Shown in pieces: positions 42,948 through 52,153 of a stretch of DNA of 64,000 bases. Positions within the stretch are counted from its first letter, which is position 1; each line of letters begins with the position of its first letter. The notes beneath the pieces are model-generated. The model was not told the origin of the DNA, did no database searches, and saw nothing but the letters and a program-made list of their open reading frames with translations. Position numbers and translations under genes: made by a program. The stretch comes from Paenibacillus sp. OV219 (GTDB lineage Bacteria > Bacillota > Bacilli > Paenibacillales > Paenibacillaceae): contig NZ_FOCJ01000008.1 of assembly GCF_900110075.1 (NCBI RefSeq), positions 186,001 to 250,000 on the forward strand, written 5' to 3'.

Positions 42948-42976
42948 CTGCCGGTTATGCCGGCAGTCTTCTTGCT
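42948..42976 (+). terminator. Terminator after the GH140-type gene
   Basis: CTGCCGG (42948-42954) and CCGGCAG (42960-42966) around TTATG, followed by TCTTCTTGCTTTT. Confidence 0.7.
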
Positions 42977-43007
42977 TTTAAACGGTTTGAAAAAGGTGGT
43001 GGGTTTG

Positions 43008-44210
43008 ATGAAGTTGACGAGATTATTGTGTGGGATCGCATATGCGCTATTGCTGAGCTTGCTGCTGACGGCATGCCGGGGAGAGCCGGCTGTCGTTAAG
43101 GAGACAAGCAGCGAACAATCGCAGCCGCCAGCAATTAAGCTTGAGACGATTTTCCCTGAGGGGACGCTCGACAATCCGGTTGGCGTGGTAAGCGAGAATG
43201 GGGTATCGAGCAGCTTGAAGGATCATCTGTTCGTGGTGGAGCAGAAGGGGAGGATCATCATGCTCGATCCGGCACATCCTGCTTCGGAGCCGAAGACCGT
43301 GCTGGATATTCGGGACCGGGTCCACTCGGACGGGAATGAGCAGGGGCTGCTCGGGCTTGCTTTTCATCCGAAGAAACCAGGCATCGCATTCGTGAACTAC
43401 ACGACGAAGACGCATTCCGTCGTCGCTAGATTTGTGATGAAGGACCCGGAGCATCCGGAGCTGCTCGATCCGAAGAGCGAGGTCATCTTGCTTACATACG
43501 AGCAGCCGTTCGCGAATCATAAAGGCGGACAGCTTGCTTTTGGCCCAGACGGGTATTTGTACATTGGAGCGGGTGACGGGGGCAGCGGCGGCGATCCTTA
43601 CGGTAATGGTCAAAATACACATACGCTGCTCGGCAAAACATTGCGCATCAACGTGGATGTCGGCGGATACCAGAGCAAAAAATACACGATTCCGGCTGAT
43701 AATCCGTTCGCGGATGGAAAAGCTGGCGAACCTGAGATTTATGCGTATGGCTTGCGTAATCCGTGGCGGTTCAGCTTCGATTCCGTGACAGGGAAGCTGT
43801 GGGCTGCTGATGTAGGGCAGGACCGTCTGGAGGAGATCGACATTGTCGAGAAGGGCGGTAACTATGGTTGGAATGTGATGGAAGGTGACCTTTGTTATAG
43901 GCCAGAGGAGGGTTGTGACAAAACAGGGTTGATCGAGCCGATATACACGTACGGGCGGGATCTTGGCGTTTCTGTTACTGGGGGCTTCGTGTATCGGGGG
44001 TCAGCGATTCCTGATCTGGTTGGATGGTACATCTATGGCGATTACGCCATGGGCACGATTTGGGCGCTGCGGCAGAAGTCGGATGGCAGTGTGCGGAACG
44101 TGACGCTGCTTCAGTCAGGCGAGCTAATTACTTCCTTCGGCGTCGACGCAGCAGGCGAGTTGTACGTGTGCGCGCAGAACGGCAGCTTGCTTCGCATTGT
44201 TCAAGGGTGA
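43008..44210 (+). CDS. PQQ-type sugar dehydrogenase (glucose/sorbosone) lipoprotein
   Basis: A 400-residue six-bladed beta-propeller protein. Residues 1-22 are a lipoprotein signal ending LLLTAC. The propeller motifs are QGLLGLAFHPK near residue 105, HKGGQLAFGPDGYLYIGAGDGGSGGD near 172-197, GLRNPWRFSFD near 249 and DVGQDRLEEIDIVEKGGNYGW near 270. It is of the soluble aldose-sugar-dehydrogenase type, expected to oxidise a sugar outside the membrane; whether this host makes PQQ is not known from the window. AAAGGTGG precedes the ATG. Confidence 0.88.
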   Translation: MKLTRLLCGIAYALLLSLLLTACRGEPAVVKETSSEQSQPPAIKLETIFPEGTLDNPVGVVSENGVSSSLKDHLFVVEQKGRIIMLDPAHPASEPKTVLDIRDRVHSDGNEQGLLGLAFHPKKPGIAFVNYTTKTHSVVARFVMKDPEHPELLDPKSEVILLTYEQPFANHKGGQLAFGPDGYLYIGAGDGGSGGDPYGNGQNTHTLLGKTLRINVDVGGYQSKKYTIPADNPFADGKAGEPEIYAYGLRNPWRFSFDSVTGKLWAADVGQDRLEEIDIVEKGGNYGWNVMEGDLCYRPEEGCDKTGLIEPIYTYGRDLGVSVTGGFVYRGSAIPDLVGWYIYGDYAMGTIWALRQKSDGSVRNVTLLQSGELITSFGVDAAGELYVCAQNGSLLRIVQG

Positions 44211-44257
44211 TAATCAGCTGATATGAGGGGGGAAATGCACAAGAGTGTTCCGTGGTA

Positions 44258-44430
44258 GCCTACATTGACGAAAATAGCTGGATATTCGTGCGAGAAGGGT
44301 ACCCAGTATCCCACATCGCCGAAAATAGCTGGATATTCGTGCAAGAGGGGTACCTGGTACCCTTCATTGGCGAAATCAGCCGGAAAATCGCGTAAGAAGG
44401 GTACCCAGTATCCTATATCGGCGAAACCAT
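44258..44430. repeat. 51-bp tandem repeat array 1 (about 3.3 units)
   Basis: Units begin at CGAAAATAGCTGG (44269), CGAAAATAGCTGG (44320), CGAAATCAGCCGG (44371) and CGAAACC (44422), exactly 51 bases apart. Each has a GGGTACC-type inverted repeat. The word CTACATTGRCGAAAA is shared with array 2 at 46876-47712. A short open frame (44265-44453) simply reads the repeat as a 17-residue motif. Confidence 0.9.
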
Positions 44431-44457
44431 TGGCTCAGCCTCGATACAAATAAAAAA

Positions 44458-44496
44458 ACACCGAGAAAGTCCTCAGACCAGGGACTATCTCGGTGT
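44458..44496 (-). terminator. Terminator of the PadR/MFS operon
   Basis: On the minus strand, ACACCGAGA and TCTCGGTGT form the outer stem with an inner AGTCC/GGACT stem, followed by seven T. Confidence 0.88.
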
Positions 44497-44528
44497 TCCG
44501 AAGCCGTCGGACAATCGACGGCTATTTG

Positions 44529-45104
44529 CTATTCATCGATGTCTTTCGGTTTAACATGTTCTGCAAACAGCGCACCAGAGCGTGCATCGGCGAGCACAGT
44601 GGTGAGCCATTGCTTCTCCGTCTCACCGAACTGGATGAAGCCTCGAATCATCAGCTCGGAGCCGCGAGGTATGATGCCTTCCTTCAATTGAAGAACGGCG
44701 GTCATCCGTTCGATTCGAGCTTCGCAATCGGCTAGCTGTATCACGATGAGTGCTTCAACCTTGGCAGGATCGCCATGGCGGATGAACGGCATCGTTAGGA
44801 AGACCGGATGCTGGGGATAAGAGTTCTGCTTGAACTCAGCATGCAATAGATCTTGAAAAGATGCTTTGCCTGCATCGGTAATCCGGTAAATCGTCTTGTC
44901 CGGCCGATTATCGCCAGGCACCGAGACGACTTCCGCCGCCTCGATTAACCCGTCCTGCCGCAGCTGGTCAACTGCATAATACAGCGACCCGTCGCGAAGC
45001 TTGAAGCATTCATTCCAATTGCGGTGTTTAATCGTTTGACGAATCTCGTAAGGGTGACGCTCGCACTCCATCAATAGCCCCAGGATTAAGAGCCGCATGG
45101 ACAT
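44529..45104 (-). CDS. PadR family transcriptional regulator
   Basis: A 191-residue regulator with an N-terminal winged helix (MSMRLLILGLLMECERHPYEIRQTIKHR, LRDGSLYYAVDQLRQDGLIEAAEV) and the VirR-type C-terminal helical domain. The GxLYxxxxxL pattern is typical of PadR. It lies 6 bases after the efflux gene in the same operon and probably represses the promoter at 46775-46802 through two palindromes there. The inducing compound is unknown; PadR proteins with MFS pumps usually sense drugs or phenolics. Confidence 0.9.
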   Translation of the reverse strand: MSMRLLILGLLMECERHPYEIRQTIKHRNWNECFKLRDGSLYYAVDQLRQDGLIEAAEVVSVPGDNRPDKTIYRITDAGKASFQDLLHAEFKQNSYPQHPVFLTMPFIRHGDPAKVEALIVIQLADCEARIERMTAVLQLKEGIIPRGSELMIRGFIQFGETEKQWLTTVLADARSGALFAEHVKPKDIDE

Positions 45105-45110
45105 TGGCTA

Positions 45111-46718
45111 CTAGCCTCCGTGGTACGAAGGTTCAGGTTTGCCTGCGCCTTCGCCTTGCTGGCCCCCAGGACCTGGCTTGCCTGAAGCGCCTTTCGGGCC
45201 TCCGGCAGCTTTGCCGATTTCAAGTCTTGCGCGGCCGAGCAGGAGTGCGAATACAATCGCAAGAACCGGCAGGATAACCGACCATTGGAAAATAAACACG
45301 ATGGAGTCTGAGAGCTTGCTTAGCAGCGTATTGACGATTTCAGGGGAAAGGCCCATCTGCTTTTGAATGACAGGATCCAAGAGCGCCTGGCCGCCTTTAA
45401 TTTTCTCGGCAACCGCTGGATCCATATTTGGAATTGCTTTGACATCGGACTGGAATGCAGATTTCTGTAACGTACCGAATACCGTTACGCCAAGCGCGGA
45501 ACCAATCGTTCTGAAGAACGTGATCAGCGATGAAGCCGAACCTTTATATTGCGGTGGTACAGCATTCAGCGTTGAGATGTTTAGCAAGGAGAACGATACG
45601 CCAATACCGAGACCGACAATGACCATGAACAGTGTGATGACTAAGCGGCTTGTTTGATCATCCATCACGAAGCCGAGCAGCGATGTGCCGATGATCAGCG
45701 TAAGTGCGGATAGAAGCATAACATCGCGGTATCTGAAACGTGTCGCAATCCGGCCGCCGATCTGACTGCTCAGAACGACGCCAAGCATCATAGGTGTAAG
45801 TACGCTGCTTGTTTCAGTAGCCGATTTATGGAATACCCCTTGAATGAAGATTGGGATATAAGTAGCTGTGGCGATCATTACGCCGCCGTATAGCAAGCTG
45901 ATGCCCATGCTGCCTGTTACGACATTGTTTTTGAATAGGGACAGCTGAATGATCGGGTCTTTCGCTTTACGCTCCACAAAGAGGAATCCGATCAACAGTA
46001 CAGCGGAAGCGACAAACAGGGAGATCGTCTTCGCCGAAGCCCACGGCCAGTTGTCCGAACCGCCCAGCTCTAGGCCGAACATGAGGAACAGGATGCCTGC
46101 AGTCAGAACGATTGCGCCTGCCCAGTCGATAACTTGTTTGCGTGCATTACGCGTTTCATGGTAAGCCTGTGTGATGAACAGTACCGCAAGAATGCCAATC
46201 GGCACGTTAATGTAGAAAATCCATCTCCAGCTGACGCTGTCTGTAATAACGCCGCCCATAACGGGGCCAAATACGCTCGAAATACCGAATACGGCACCGA
46301 ATAGACCCATCATTTTGCCGCGCTTCTCAGCAGGGAATATGTCAAAAATAATCGTGAACACGATCGGCATAATTGCACCGCCGCCGATACCTTGAATCGC
46401 GCGGTAGATGATCAGCTGATCCATGTTTGTTGCCGTGCCGCACATAATTGATCCTAGCATGAACAGGATGAGACCGGATAGGAAAAATCTTTTGCGTCCG
46501 TACATATCGGACAGTTTACCGAATATCGGCGTTGATACGACCATGGCGATCATGTAGGCGGAATAAACCCAAATAAATTTATCAAAGCCGCCGATCTTTT
46601 TGATGATCGTAGCCATTGCGGTAGACACGATCGTCTGATCGAGCGCCGCCATAAACAGCCCGAGCAACAATCCGGCAATGACGAGCTTTACGTTACTTCT
46701 CTTGGCGTCCACTTGCAT
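45111..46718 (-). CDS. MFS drug efflux transporter (DHA2, EmrB/QacA type)
   Basis: A 535-residue transporter with 14 predicted helices. It shows the DHA2 motifs: [13 protein letters not shown] near residue 26 (motif D1), [14 protein letters not shown] near 61 (motif A), [13 protein letters not shown] near 108 (motif B), and [25 protein letters not shown] near 150 (motif C and following helix). The tail is Gly/Pro/Lys-rich and ends in HGG. It should expel hydrophobic drugs using the proton gradient. GGAGA lies ahead of the start; the PadR regulator follows. Confidence 0.92.
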   Translation of the reverse strand: MQVDAKRSNVKLVIAGLLLGLFMAALDQTIVSTAMATIIKKIGGFDKFIWVYSAYMIAMVVSTPIFGKLSDMYGRKRFFLSGLILFMLGSIMCGTATNMDQLIIYRAIQGIGGGAIMPIVFTIIFDIFPAEKRGKMMGLFGAVFGISSVFGPVMGGVITDSVSWRWIFYINVPIGILAVLFITQAYHETRNARKQVIDWAGAIVLTAGILFLMFGLELGGSDNWPWASAKTISLFVASAVLLIGFLFVERKAKDPIIQLSLFKNNVVTGSMGISLLYGGVMIATATYIPIFIQGVFHKSATETSSVLTPMMLGVVLSSQIGGRIATRFRYRDVMLLSALTLIIGTSLLGFVMDDQTSRLVITLFMVIVGLGIGVSFSLLNISTLNAVPPQYKGSASSLITFFRTIGSALGVTVFGTLQKSAFQSDVKAIPNMDPAVAEKIKGGQALLDPVIQKQMGLSPEIVNTLLSKLSDSIVFIFQWSVILPVLAIVFALLLGRARLEIGKAAGGPKGASGKPGPGGQQGEGAGKPEPSYHGG

Positions 46719-46749
46719 TCTCCTCTCGCTTTTGCGTGTAATAGTGATA

Positions 46750-46802
46750 ACTCAAATTTGAATAGCCATTCATTATTATACTCAAATTTGAGTTTCTAAC
46801 AA
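46750..46802 (-). promoter_or_regulatory. Promoter with two PadR-type operators
   Basis: On the minus strand TTGTTA (46797-46802) and TATAAT (46775-46780) are 16 bases apart. The perfect palindrome ACTCAAATTTGAGT (46780-46793) fills the spacer, and a copy with one changed base (46750-46763) covers the leader, 30 bases away. Confidence 0.85.
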
Positions 46803-46875
46803 GTGAATTTGAAGTAAAACGGTTTAGAAATTATTTTGCCCGGGTATAGGGTGGGGAATTCGGGTCGTGTAGGGG

Positions 46876-47712
46876 AGCGGAAAGTTGGTCAAAAACGCCG
46901 AAGAAGTCCAGTAGACCAGCTACATTGGCGAAAAGTTAGTCCAAACCGCCGAAGAAGTCCAACAGACCAGCTACATCGGCGAAAAGTTAGTCCAAACCAC
47001 CGAAGAGGTCCAGCAGACCAGCTACATCGGCGGAAAGTTAGTCCAAACCGCCGAAGAGGTCTAGGAGACCAGCTACATTGGCGAAAAGCAGCTACATTGG
47101 CGGAAAGTTAGTCAAAACCGCCGAAGAAGTCCAGCAGACCAGCTACATTGGCGGAAAGTTAGTCAAAACCGTCGAAGAGGTCCAGCAGACCAGCTACATT
47201 GGCGGAAAGTTAGTCCAAACCATCGAAGAGGTCCAGCAGACCAGCAACATTGGCGAAAAGTTAGTCCAACCCGCCGAAGAGGTCCAGCAGACCAGCTACA
47301 TTGGCGGAAAGTTAGTCCAAACCGCCGAAGAGGTCCAGAAGACCAGCTACATTGGCGGAAAGTTAGTCCAAACCGCCGAAGAGGTCCAGCAGACCAGCTA
47401 CATTGGCGGAAAGTTAGTCAAAAACGCCGAAGAAGTCCAACAGACCAGCTACATCGGCGAAAAGTTAGTCCAAACCATCGAAGAGGTCCAGCAGACCAGT
47501 AACATTGGCGGAAAGTTAGTCCAAACCGCCGAAGAGGTCCAGCAAACCAGCTACATTGGCGAAAAGTTAGTCCAAACCGCCGAAGAGGTCTAGGAGACCA
47601 GCTACATTGGCGAAAAGTTAGTCCAAACCGCCGAAGAAGTCCAGCAAACCAGCTACATTGGCGGAAAGTTAGTCCAAACCGCCGAAGAGGTCCAGTAGAC
47701 CAGCTACATTGA
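46876..47712. repeat. 51-bp tandem repeat array 2 (about 16 units)
   Basis: Sixteen full 51-base units plus one truncated unit (near 47066-47090). The unit contains CTACATTGGCGRAAAGTTAG, TCCAAACCGCCGAAG and GGTCCAGCAGACC. Two nested inverted repeats recur in most units: CCGCC/GGCGG outside and GGTC/GACC inside. In one frame the unit reads as 17 residues, but TAG stops occur in units at both ends and near 47062, so it is not regarded as a gene. Confidence 0.92.
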
Positions 47713-47770
47713 GAACCAATGTGTGAATGTATCCCCCAGGGATCTATCTATATTCGCCGAAAAACAGCAA

Positions 47771-47809
47771 AAAGCCCACGCAGCGCATCAACCGTGCCGC
47801 ATGGGCTTT
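47771..47809 (-). terminator. Terminator after the small zinc-ribbon gene
   Basis: On the minus strand AAAGCCCATGC and GCGTGGGCTTT pair across a GC-rich loop, and T residues follow. Confidence 0.8.
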
Positions 47810-47821
47810 ACTATTTATTAT

Positions 47822-48046
47822 TTACTCGTTCTCAACTACTCGAGCGACTGGCCCGGAGCAGGTACGGCATTTGCCTCTTAGCAGAAGGCCGTGCTTCTCT
47901 TTCTTGATGCTGTAATCGACAATTTCAACAGCCCCACCGCATTTGCCGCAAAATACGTTTCGTACAAGCTTCTCGCGATACTGCTCAGGAATCGCTTTCC
48001 AAGTTTGTAAAGCTTGGATCGAGGTGACGTTCTCGTTCTTCGCCAT
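47822..48046 (-). CDS. Small zinc-ribbon-like protein of unknown function
   Basis: A 74-residue protein with two cysteine pairs, FCGKCGG near residue 33 and CRTC near 60, spaced like a zinc ribbon. The N-terminal 30 residues are helical and include WKAIPEQYREKLVRNV. The function is unknown to me. A stable terminator follows it. The start has GGGAGTGAG upstream. Confidence 0.7.
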   Translation of the reverse strand: MAKNENVTSIQALQTWKAIPEQYREKLVRNVFCGKCGGAVEIVDYSIKKEKHGLLLRGKCRTCSGPVARVVENE

Positions 48047-48096
48047 CGAATACTCACTCCCATTCCATTCGATTAGTTAATCTCCGCCAACAACCA

Positions 48097-49083
48097 TTAG
48101 AACAGCAGTGCGAGCCATTCTTCCCGATCGACCGGGCCAAAATACACCGTCAAATCCACATCCGCCAGCGCGGCAGCGACATCCGCCGCATTGTAACGCA
48201 CGCCTGCGAGCCGCGCAGTTACATCGCTCACTTCGCCGGTGCCGAAGAAGTCGCCGAAGACGGACGCTTCGGCAATGATGCCGTCCTTCACATCGAGCCG
48301 CACGTCGAAGGTGCCAGCAGCAAGCCGCTTCACTTGACGCACGTTGAACGCAGGGGAGCGACCGTAATTCCAATCCCAGCTGCGGTACCTCTCTTCCGCA
48401 AGTTGATCGACTGCTGCGAGATCCGCCTCTGAGAGCGGATACGCCGGAATATCTTTGCCGCCGAAGATGGACTCCAACAGGAAGGAGCGGAACTGCTCCA
48501 TTGTCATCGGCTCCTGCAAGAATTCGGCAATGTTCGCGACTCGGCTGCGGACGGACTTCGTCGCTTTCGATTCGAACTTGGCTGGATTCGGCTTCAAAGC
48601 CGACACGATGGAATCCACCTCGGAGTTGAACAGCAGCGTGCCGTGGCTGAACATGCGACCTTTCGTTGCGAACTGTGCGTTGCCGGAAATTTTCCGTTCG
48701 CCGACTTGCAGATCGTTGCGGCCCGACAATTCAGCATCGACGCCAAGCCCACGAAGCGCCGCCACGACGGGCTCTGTGAACTTGCGGAAGTTGTGGAACG
48801 ATTTGCCGTCGTCCTTCGTGATGAAGCTAAAGTTCAAGTTGCCCAGATCATGATAAACTGCGCCGCCGCCGGACAGTCGGCGTACGATATGAATGCCGTG
48901 CTCTTCCACATAGGAAGTGTTAACTTCTTCGGCGGTATTCTGATTCTTGCCGATAATGATGGAGGGTTCATTCATGTAGAAGAGCAGAAAATCTTCATCC
49001 CCCGTCAGATTGCGCAGAATATACTCTTCAAGCGCAAGGTTCCAGGCAGGATCATTGTTGCCCTGATTATCGATAAATCGCAT
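48097..49083 (-). CDS. lplJ: Lipoate-protein ligase
   Basis: A 328-residue enzyme that activates lipoate with ATP and attaches it to E2/GcvH-type proteins. The catalytic domain shows VRRLSGGGAVYHDLGNLNFSFI near residue 72 (lipoyl-AMP binding) and LQVGERKISGNAQF near 130 with the catalytic Lys; a C-terminal accessory domain follows. The length fits LplJ. ATG 49083 has GGAGGT 8 bases before; the open frame upstream of it overlaps the AraC gene end and is not used. Confidence 0.9.
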   Translation of the reverse strand: MRFIDNQGNNDPAWNLALEEYILRNLTGDEDFLLFYMNEPSIIIGKNQNTAEEVNTSYVEEHGIHIVRRLSGGGAVYHDLGNLNFSFITKDDGKSFHNFRKFTEPVVAALRGLGVDAELSGRNDLQVGERKISGNAQFATKGRMFSHGTLLFNSEVDSIVSALKPNPAKFESKATKSVRSRVANIAEFLQEPMTMEQFRSFLLESIFGGKDIPAYPLSEADLAAVDQLAEERYRSWDWNYGRSPAFNVRQVKRLAAGTFDVRLDVKDGIIAEASVFGDFFGTGEVSDVTARLAGVRYNAADVAAALADVDLTVYFGPVDREEWLALLF

Positions 49084-49099
49084 CGCAATGTACCTCCAT

Positions 49100-49900
49100 T
49101 TATTTGACCGTGACTGTTCCCCAAGCGGACTTGCGGATTTCTGTCGGGGTGCTGCCAGTCTGTTCTTTGACAAGCCGGGACAGGTGAAAAGCCGTCTTGA
49201 ACCCGCAGCGCACAGCAATCTCGCCAACCGCGAGGCCGGACTGCGTCAGAAGCTCGGTCGCCTTCAGCACGCGATAGTGCCACAAATAGCGAATCGGCGT
49301 CATCTGATTGTGGCTGTGAAATAGTCGAACGAGATGCTCGGGTGAGACACCGGCCGCGCCAGACAGTTCATGCAAGGAAATTTCCTCGGCAAAATGCTGC
49401 TGCACATACGTAAGAGCTCCTCGAATGCTCGGATGCAGCTCTTGCTGCTGCTTCGTCTCTGCGATACGTGCGGCAAACGAATGAAACGCCGCATAGCCAA
49501 GGCTCACCATCAGCTCGTTATGGTTCAAGCCATCTTCCTTCATGGACAAGATCATATCTGTAATTGTATTGAGCGCTTCCGGAATCGGCATGCTAAAGGG
49601 AAGGCTGTCCAAATACGCCAACTCGAATTCGGTAAGCGGCTCCACCGATAAGGCGATCCAGCGGTGCCAAGATTCCTGCGTCTTCGCGAAAGCAAAATAC
49701 TCTTGGTGATGCGGCTTCAGCAGGACGACTTGTCCAGGCTTCACATCATAATGAACACCGTCAATCGTCATGTCGAGCTCTCCCGTATGAAGCAGCACGA
49801 GCTGTATATCCTGCTGCACGCGAGGACCATATGTACCGCGAGGTGGATAGACGATGGTACCCGCGTGAATAGAAGTTATTTTGGCATAAGGCAGGCTCAT
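49100..49900 (-). CDS. AraC family transcriptional regulator
   Basis: A 266-residue regulator with an N-terminal cupin-like sensor (IQLVLLHTGELDMTIDGVHYDVKPGQVVLLKP) and a C-terminal double helix-turn-helix (FAEEISLHELSGAAGVSPEHLVRLFHSHNQMTPIRY, then LAVGEIAVRCGFKTAFHLSRLVKEQTGSTP). The start at 49900 has AAGGAGC upstream. The lipoate ligase gene begins 16 bases after its stop, so the two are likely co-transcribed even though their functions do not obviously match; the ligand is unknown. Confidence 0.88.
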   Translation of the reverse strand: MSLPYAKITSIHAGTIVYPPRGTYGPRVQQDIQLVLLHTGELDMTIDGVHYDVKPGQVVLLKPHHQEYFAFAKTQESWHRWIALSVEPLTEFELAYLDSLPFSMPIPEALNTITDMILSMKEDGLNHNELMVSLGYAAFHSFAARIAETKQQQELHPSIRGALTYVQQHFAEEISLHELSGAAGVSPEHLVRLFHSHNQMTPIRYLWHYRVLKATELLTQSGLAVGEIAVRCGFKTAFHLSRLVKEQTGSTPTEIRKSAWGTVTVK

Positions 49901-49996
49901 CGTTAGTTCCCAGCTCCTTATCTCCATTATAACGATATCGCCCTTAAACAGGAACAGCCCGGCGAGATCCGCCAGGCTGCTGAACAACATATTCAA

Positions 49997-50671
49997 TTAA
50001 TAAATGCGTTTCGCCCCGGCATAGCGCGGGCTCCAATAGGTATTGTCCAGCTGCTGGACGTACACGCCTTTCGAGGATGTAGCTGAGATGAACGAACCAT
50101 TGCCCATATAAAAGCCGACATGATCGATTGTACCAGTCGTTCCGATACGGAAGAAGACGAGATCGCCTGGTTTCAGCATGGCGCGTGCCACGTTACTGCC
50201 TTGCGTAAATAGATTCGCAGCGGTTGTCCTCACTTGAGGGACGCCGAATTTAGTGAACATGAAGTAGACAAAGCCTGAGCAGTCGAAGCCAGACGTGCTT
50301 GACCCGCCCCAGGCATAGGGAACGCCTATGTAAGATGAACTTTCTGCAATCAGCTTCTGCTTCAAGAGCGCATGATTGATCGCATCGCCGGTTACCGGAC
50401 CTGCAAGTCCGTCAGCTGGGAGGCTGTAGTTGTTCTGGAAGGCAAGAACGGCATCACGAGTAACCGTACCGTAATAGCCGGTTGCTGTAGGGTAGTTGAA
50501 GTAACTTAAGGCTTTCAAATTATTTTGCAGCGTTGTGACGTTATCGCCTGTTGTACCTATGCTCATAATGGCAGAGCTTGCTTGCGCGCTTCTAATAAAC
50601 GGCGAAGCAGCCTGTGTTGTTCCTGTCAGAAGGGTGAAGGCGGCCGCGGCTAGCAATAGATTTTTCTTCAT
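49997..50671 (-). CDS. Secreted NlpC/P60 cell-wall hydrolase with peptidoglycan-binding domain
   Basis: A 224-residue exported protein. Residues 1-23 are a signal peptide ending TTQA. Residues 40-105 are a PG_binding_1 domain (GDNVTTLQNNLKALSYF, GYYGTVTRDAVLAFQ). Residues 110-224 are an NlpC/P60 endopeptidase: GVPYAWGGSSTSGFDCSGFVYF with the catalytic Cys and GTIDHVGFYMGNG with His. It cuts the gamma-D-Glu to diamino acid bond in peptides of the wall. GGATGGAGG precedes ATG 50671. Confidence 0.92.
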   Translation of the reverse strand: MKKNLLLAAAAFTLLTGTTQAASPFIRSAQASSAIMSIGTTGDNVTTLQNNLKALSYFNYPTATGYYGTVTRDAVLAFQNNYSLPADGLAGPVTGDAINHALLKQKLIAESSSYIGVPYAWGGSSTSGFDCSGFVYFMFTKFGVPQVRTTAANLFTQGSNVARAMLKPGDLVFFRIGTTGTIDHVGFYMGNGSFISATSSKGVYVQQLDNTYWSPRYAGAKRIY

Positions 50672-50770
50672 GTTAGTCCTCCATCCAAAATTGGGATAAA
50701 TACTCCTATTCTTTCTCAGCATACCAGTAACAAACAAGAGAGATAAGCTGAGTTTTACTGGAAAAAAAGA

Positions 50771-50806
50771 GACAGCCTTGGCATTACTGCCAGGCTGTCC
50801 GATTCA
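50771..50806 (-). terminator. Terminator after the dioxygenase gene at 50814
   Basis: On the minus strand GACAGCCTGGCA and TGCCAAGGCTGTC pair around GTAA, followed by TCTTTTTTT. Confidence 0.85.
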
Positions 50807-50813
50807 TTACATA

Positions 50814-51563
50814 TTAGTAGAGCAGGAATTTCTTCTGCAAATCCATGCGAGGTGTTGTCGCATCCTCGCGGATATAGTGGCAGACGTACGAACGGCGCCA
50901 ACGATCTGTGCTGCGGTTGCGTCCTGAGGAGTGAATGAGCAGCTCATGGAAGAAGAGAATGTCGCCTTTCTCCATGATGACAGGTACCTGCTTCGTAAGG
51001 TCGATGCCTTCCGTTTCATCTGTCCAAGGCTCATGCTCATCGAGGTTCTTCACCGCACCATGCGGCAGAAGGCCAAGGCGATGCGACTTCGGAATGACCC
51101 ATAGGCAGCCATTCTCTTCATCGACATGCTCTTCCATCGCGATCCAAGCGGCAATCATCGTCATTGGATCGTTCTTAATATAATAGAAGTCCTGATGAGC
51201 AGCCTGTCCCGGTGCTCCCGGTTCTTTATAGAAGAACATGCTCTGAATGCCGACCGCCTCACGACCCATTAGCTGAGCGAGCGTTCCCCGAATGACGGGA
51301 AGCTTCATCATCTGTGCCGCGAAGCCGTCTTGCAGATGCGGATTGAAGAGGCGAACGGAGTAGCGTTTGCTTGGCTCGCAAGATGCCCATTCCGGCATCG
51401 GGTCCATATTTCGCAGATCGTAGATATGTCCGTTATAGGCATCTATCAAATCATCGGAGCAGCCCTTCTTGATGAGCAAGAAGCCGTCATCTTGGAATTG
51501 ATCTATCTGCGCCTGTGTTAGAGGCGTTGTAATTGGCGGAATCATTTTGTTCATTGTCGTCAT
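50814..51563 (-). CDS. Phytanoyl-CoA dioxygenase (PhyH) family protein
   Basis: A 249-residue 2-oxoglutarate/Fe(II) dioxygenase-like protein. The metal ligands are HQD (PGQAAHQDFYYI near residue 118) and a distal His near HSSGRN (about 208), with Arg following for 2-oxoglutarate. Hydrophobic core FLLIKKGCSDDLIDAYNGHI opens the fold. AAGGAG lies 5 bases before the ATG chosen; a second ATG 3 codons later is the alternative. The Dabb gene lies 87 bases upstream on the same strand. Confidence 0.88.
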   Translation of the reverse strand: MTTMNKMIPPITTPLTQAQIDQFQDDGFLLIKKGCSDDLIDAYNGHIYDLRNMDPMPEWASCEPSKRYSVRLFNPHLQDGFAAQMMKLPVIRGTLAQLMGREAVGIQSMFFYKEPGAPGQAAHQDFYYIKNDPMTMIAAWIAMEEHVDEENGCLWVIPKSHRLGLLPHGAVKNLDEHEPWTDETEGIDLTKQVPVIMEKGDILFFHELLIHSSGRNRSTDRWRRSYVCHYIREDATTPRMDLQKKFLLY

Positions 51564-51650
51564 CCCCTCTCCTTAATTAATTTAAGCATACCGTGGGAGA
51601 GGGAAGCGAACAATGGCTGACATTATCACAAATATATCTGAAATTGATAT

Positions 51651-51953
51651 TTATGCGATTGGGTAGTCAACAACAACAACATTCTCAAGCAAGCCGCCGA
51701 GCTGCTGCACGAACGCTTGGTGAAGCGGATGCGGACCATATGCGCGAAGCGCTTCCTTATTCTCGAACGTCACCCGCAGGCCGAGGGAATAGCCGTGGAT
51801 GTTATCCGTTTCTTCCGTCACATTAATGCCGGCACTAACATCAACAATGCCAGGGATGACGCCTTTGAAAGCAAGCAGCTGAGCAAGCAGCTCCTGCTCC
51901 TTCTCTGTCGTAATGCGGTCGTTGAATTTGAAAATGACGAGATGCTCGAACAA
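51651..51953 (-). CDS. Dabb (stress-responsive A/B barrel) family protein
   Basis: A 100-residue dimeric ferredoxin-like fold protein beginning MFEHLVIFKFND, with GYSLGLRVTFENKEALRAYGPHPLHQAFV in the second half. Family members are small oligomeric proteins with varied roles. GGAGCGATTC lies ahead of the start. It may share a transcript with the downstream dioxygenase. Confidence 0.88.
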   Translation of the reverse strand: MFEHLVIFKFNDRITTEKEQELLAQLLAFKGVIPGIVDVSAGINVTEETDNIHGYSLGLRVTFENKEALRAYGPHPLHQAFVQQLGGLLENVVVVDYPIA

Positions 51954-52153
51954 GTGAATCGCTCCTTTGAATTAGGGGATTTTAGGTGATCGTTCATTCC
52001 GTATTATAGCAAAAATCGGATGATGTGGATTGACGCTTATTTTGGCATGTGGCAATATTTTGAATAATTATTCAATATACTATCGCATTAATGTATTAGT
52101 ATATTAAAGAGAGATGGGCATATGAGATGCAGGAAAAGATCGGAATTTCCATG

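Noticed and set aside
44265-44453. 62-codon frame over array 1
   Set aside because: It is repeat-derived and has no ribosome site.
47078-47593. 171-codon frame reading the 51-bp array as a repeated 17-residue motif
   Set aside because: Units at both ends and near 47062 have in-frame TAG, and no ribosome site or promoter precedes it; changes among units do not look like selection on protein.
44258-47712. CRISPR array
   Set aside because: Units are contiguous 51-bp tandem repeats with scattered substitutions and no unique spacers, and there are no cas genes.
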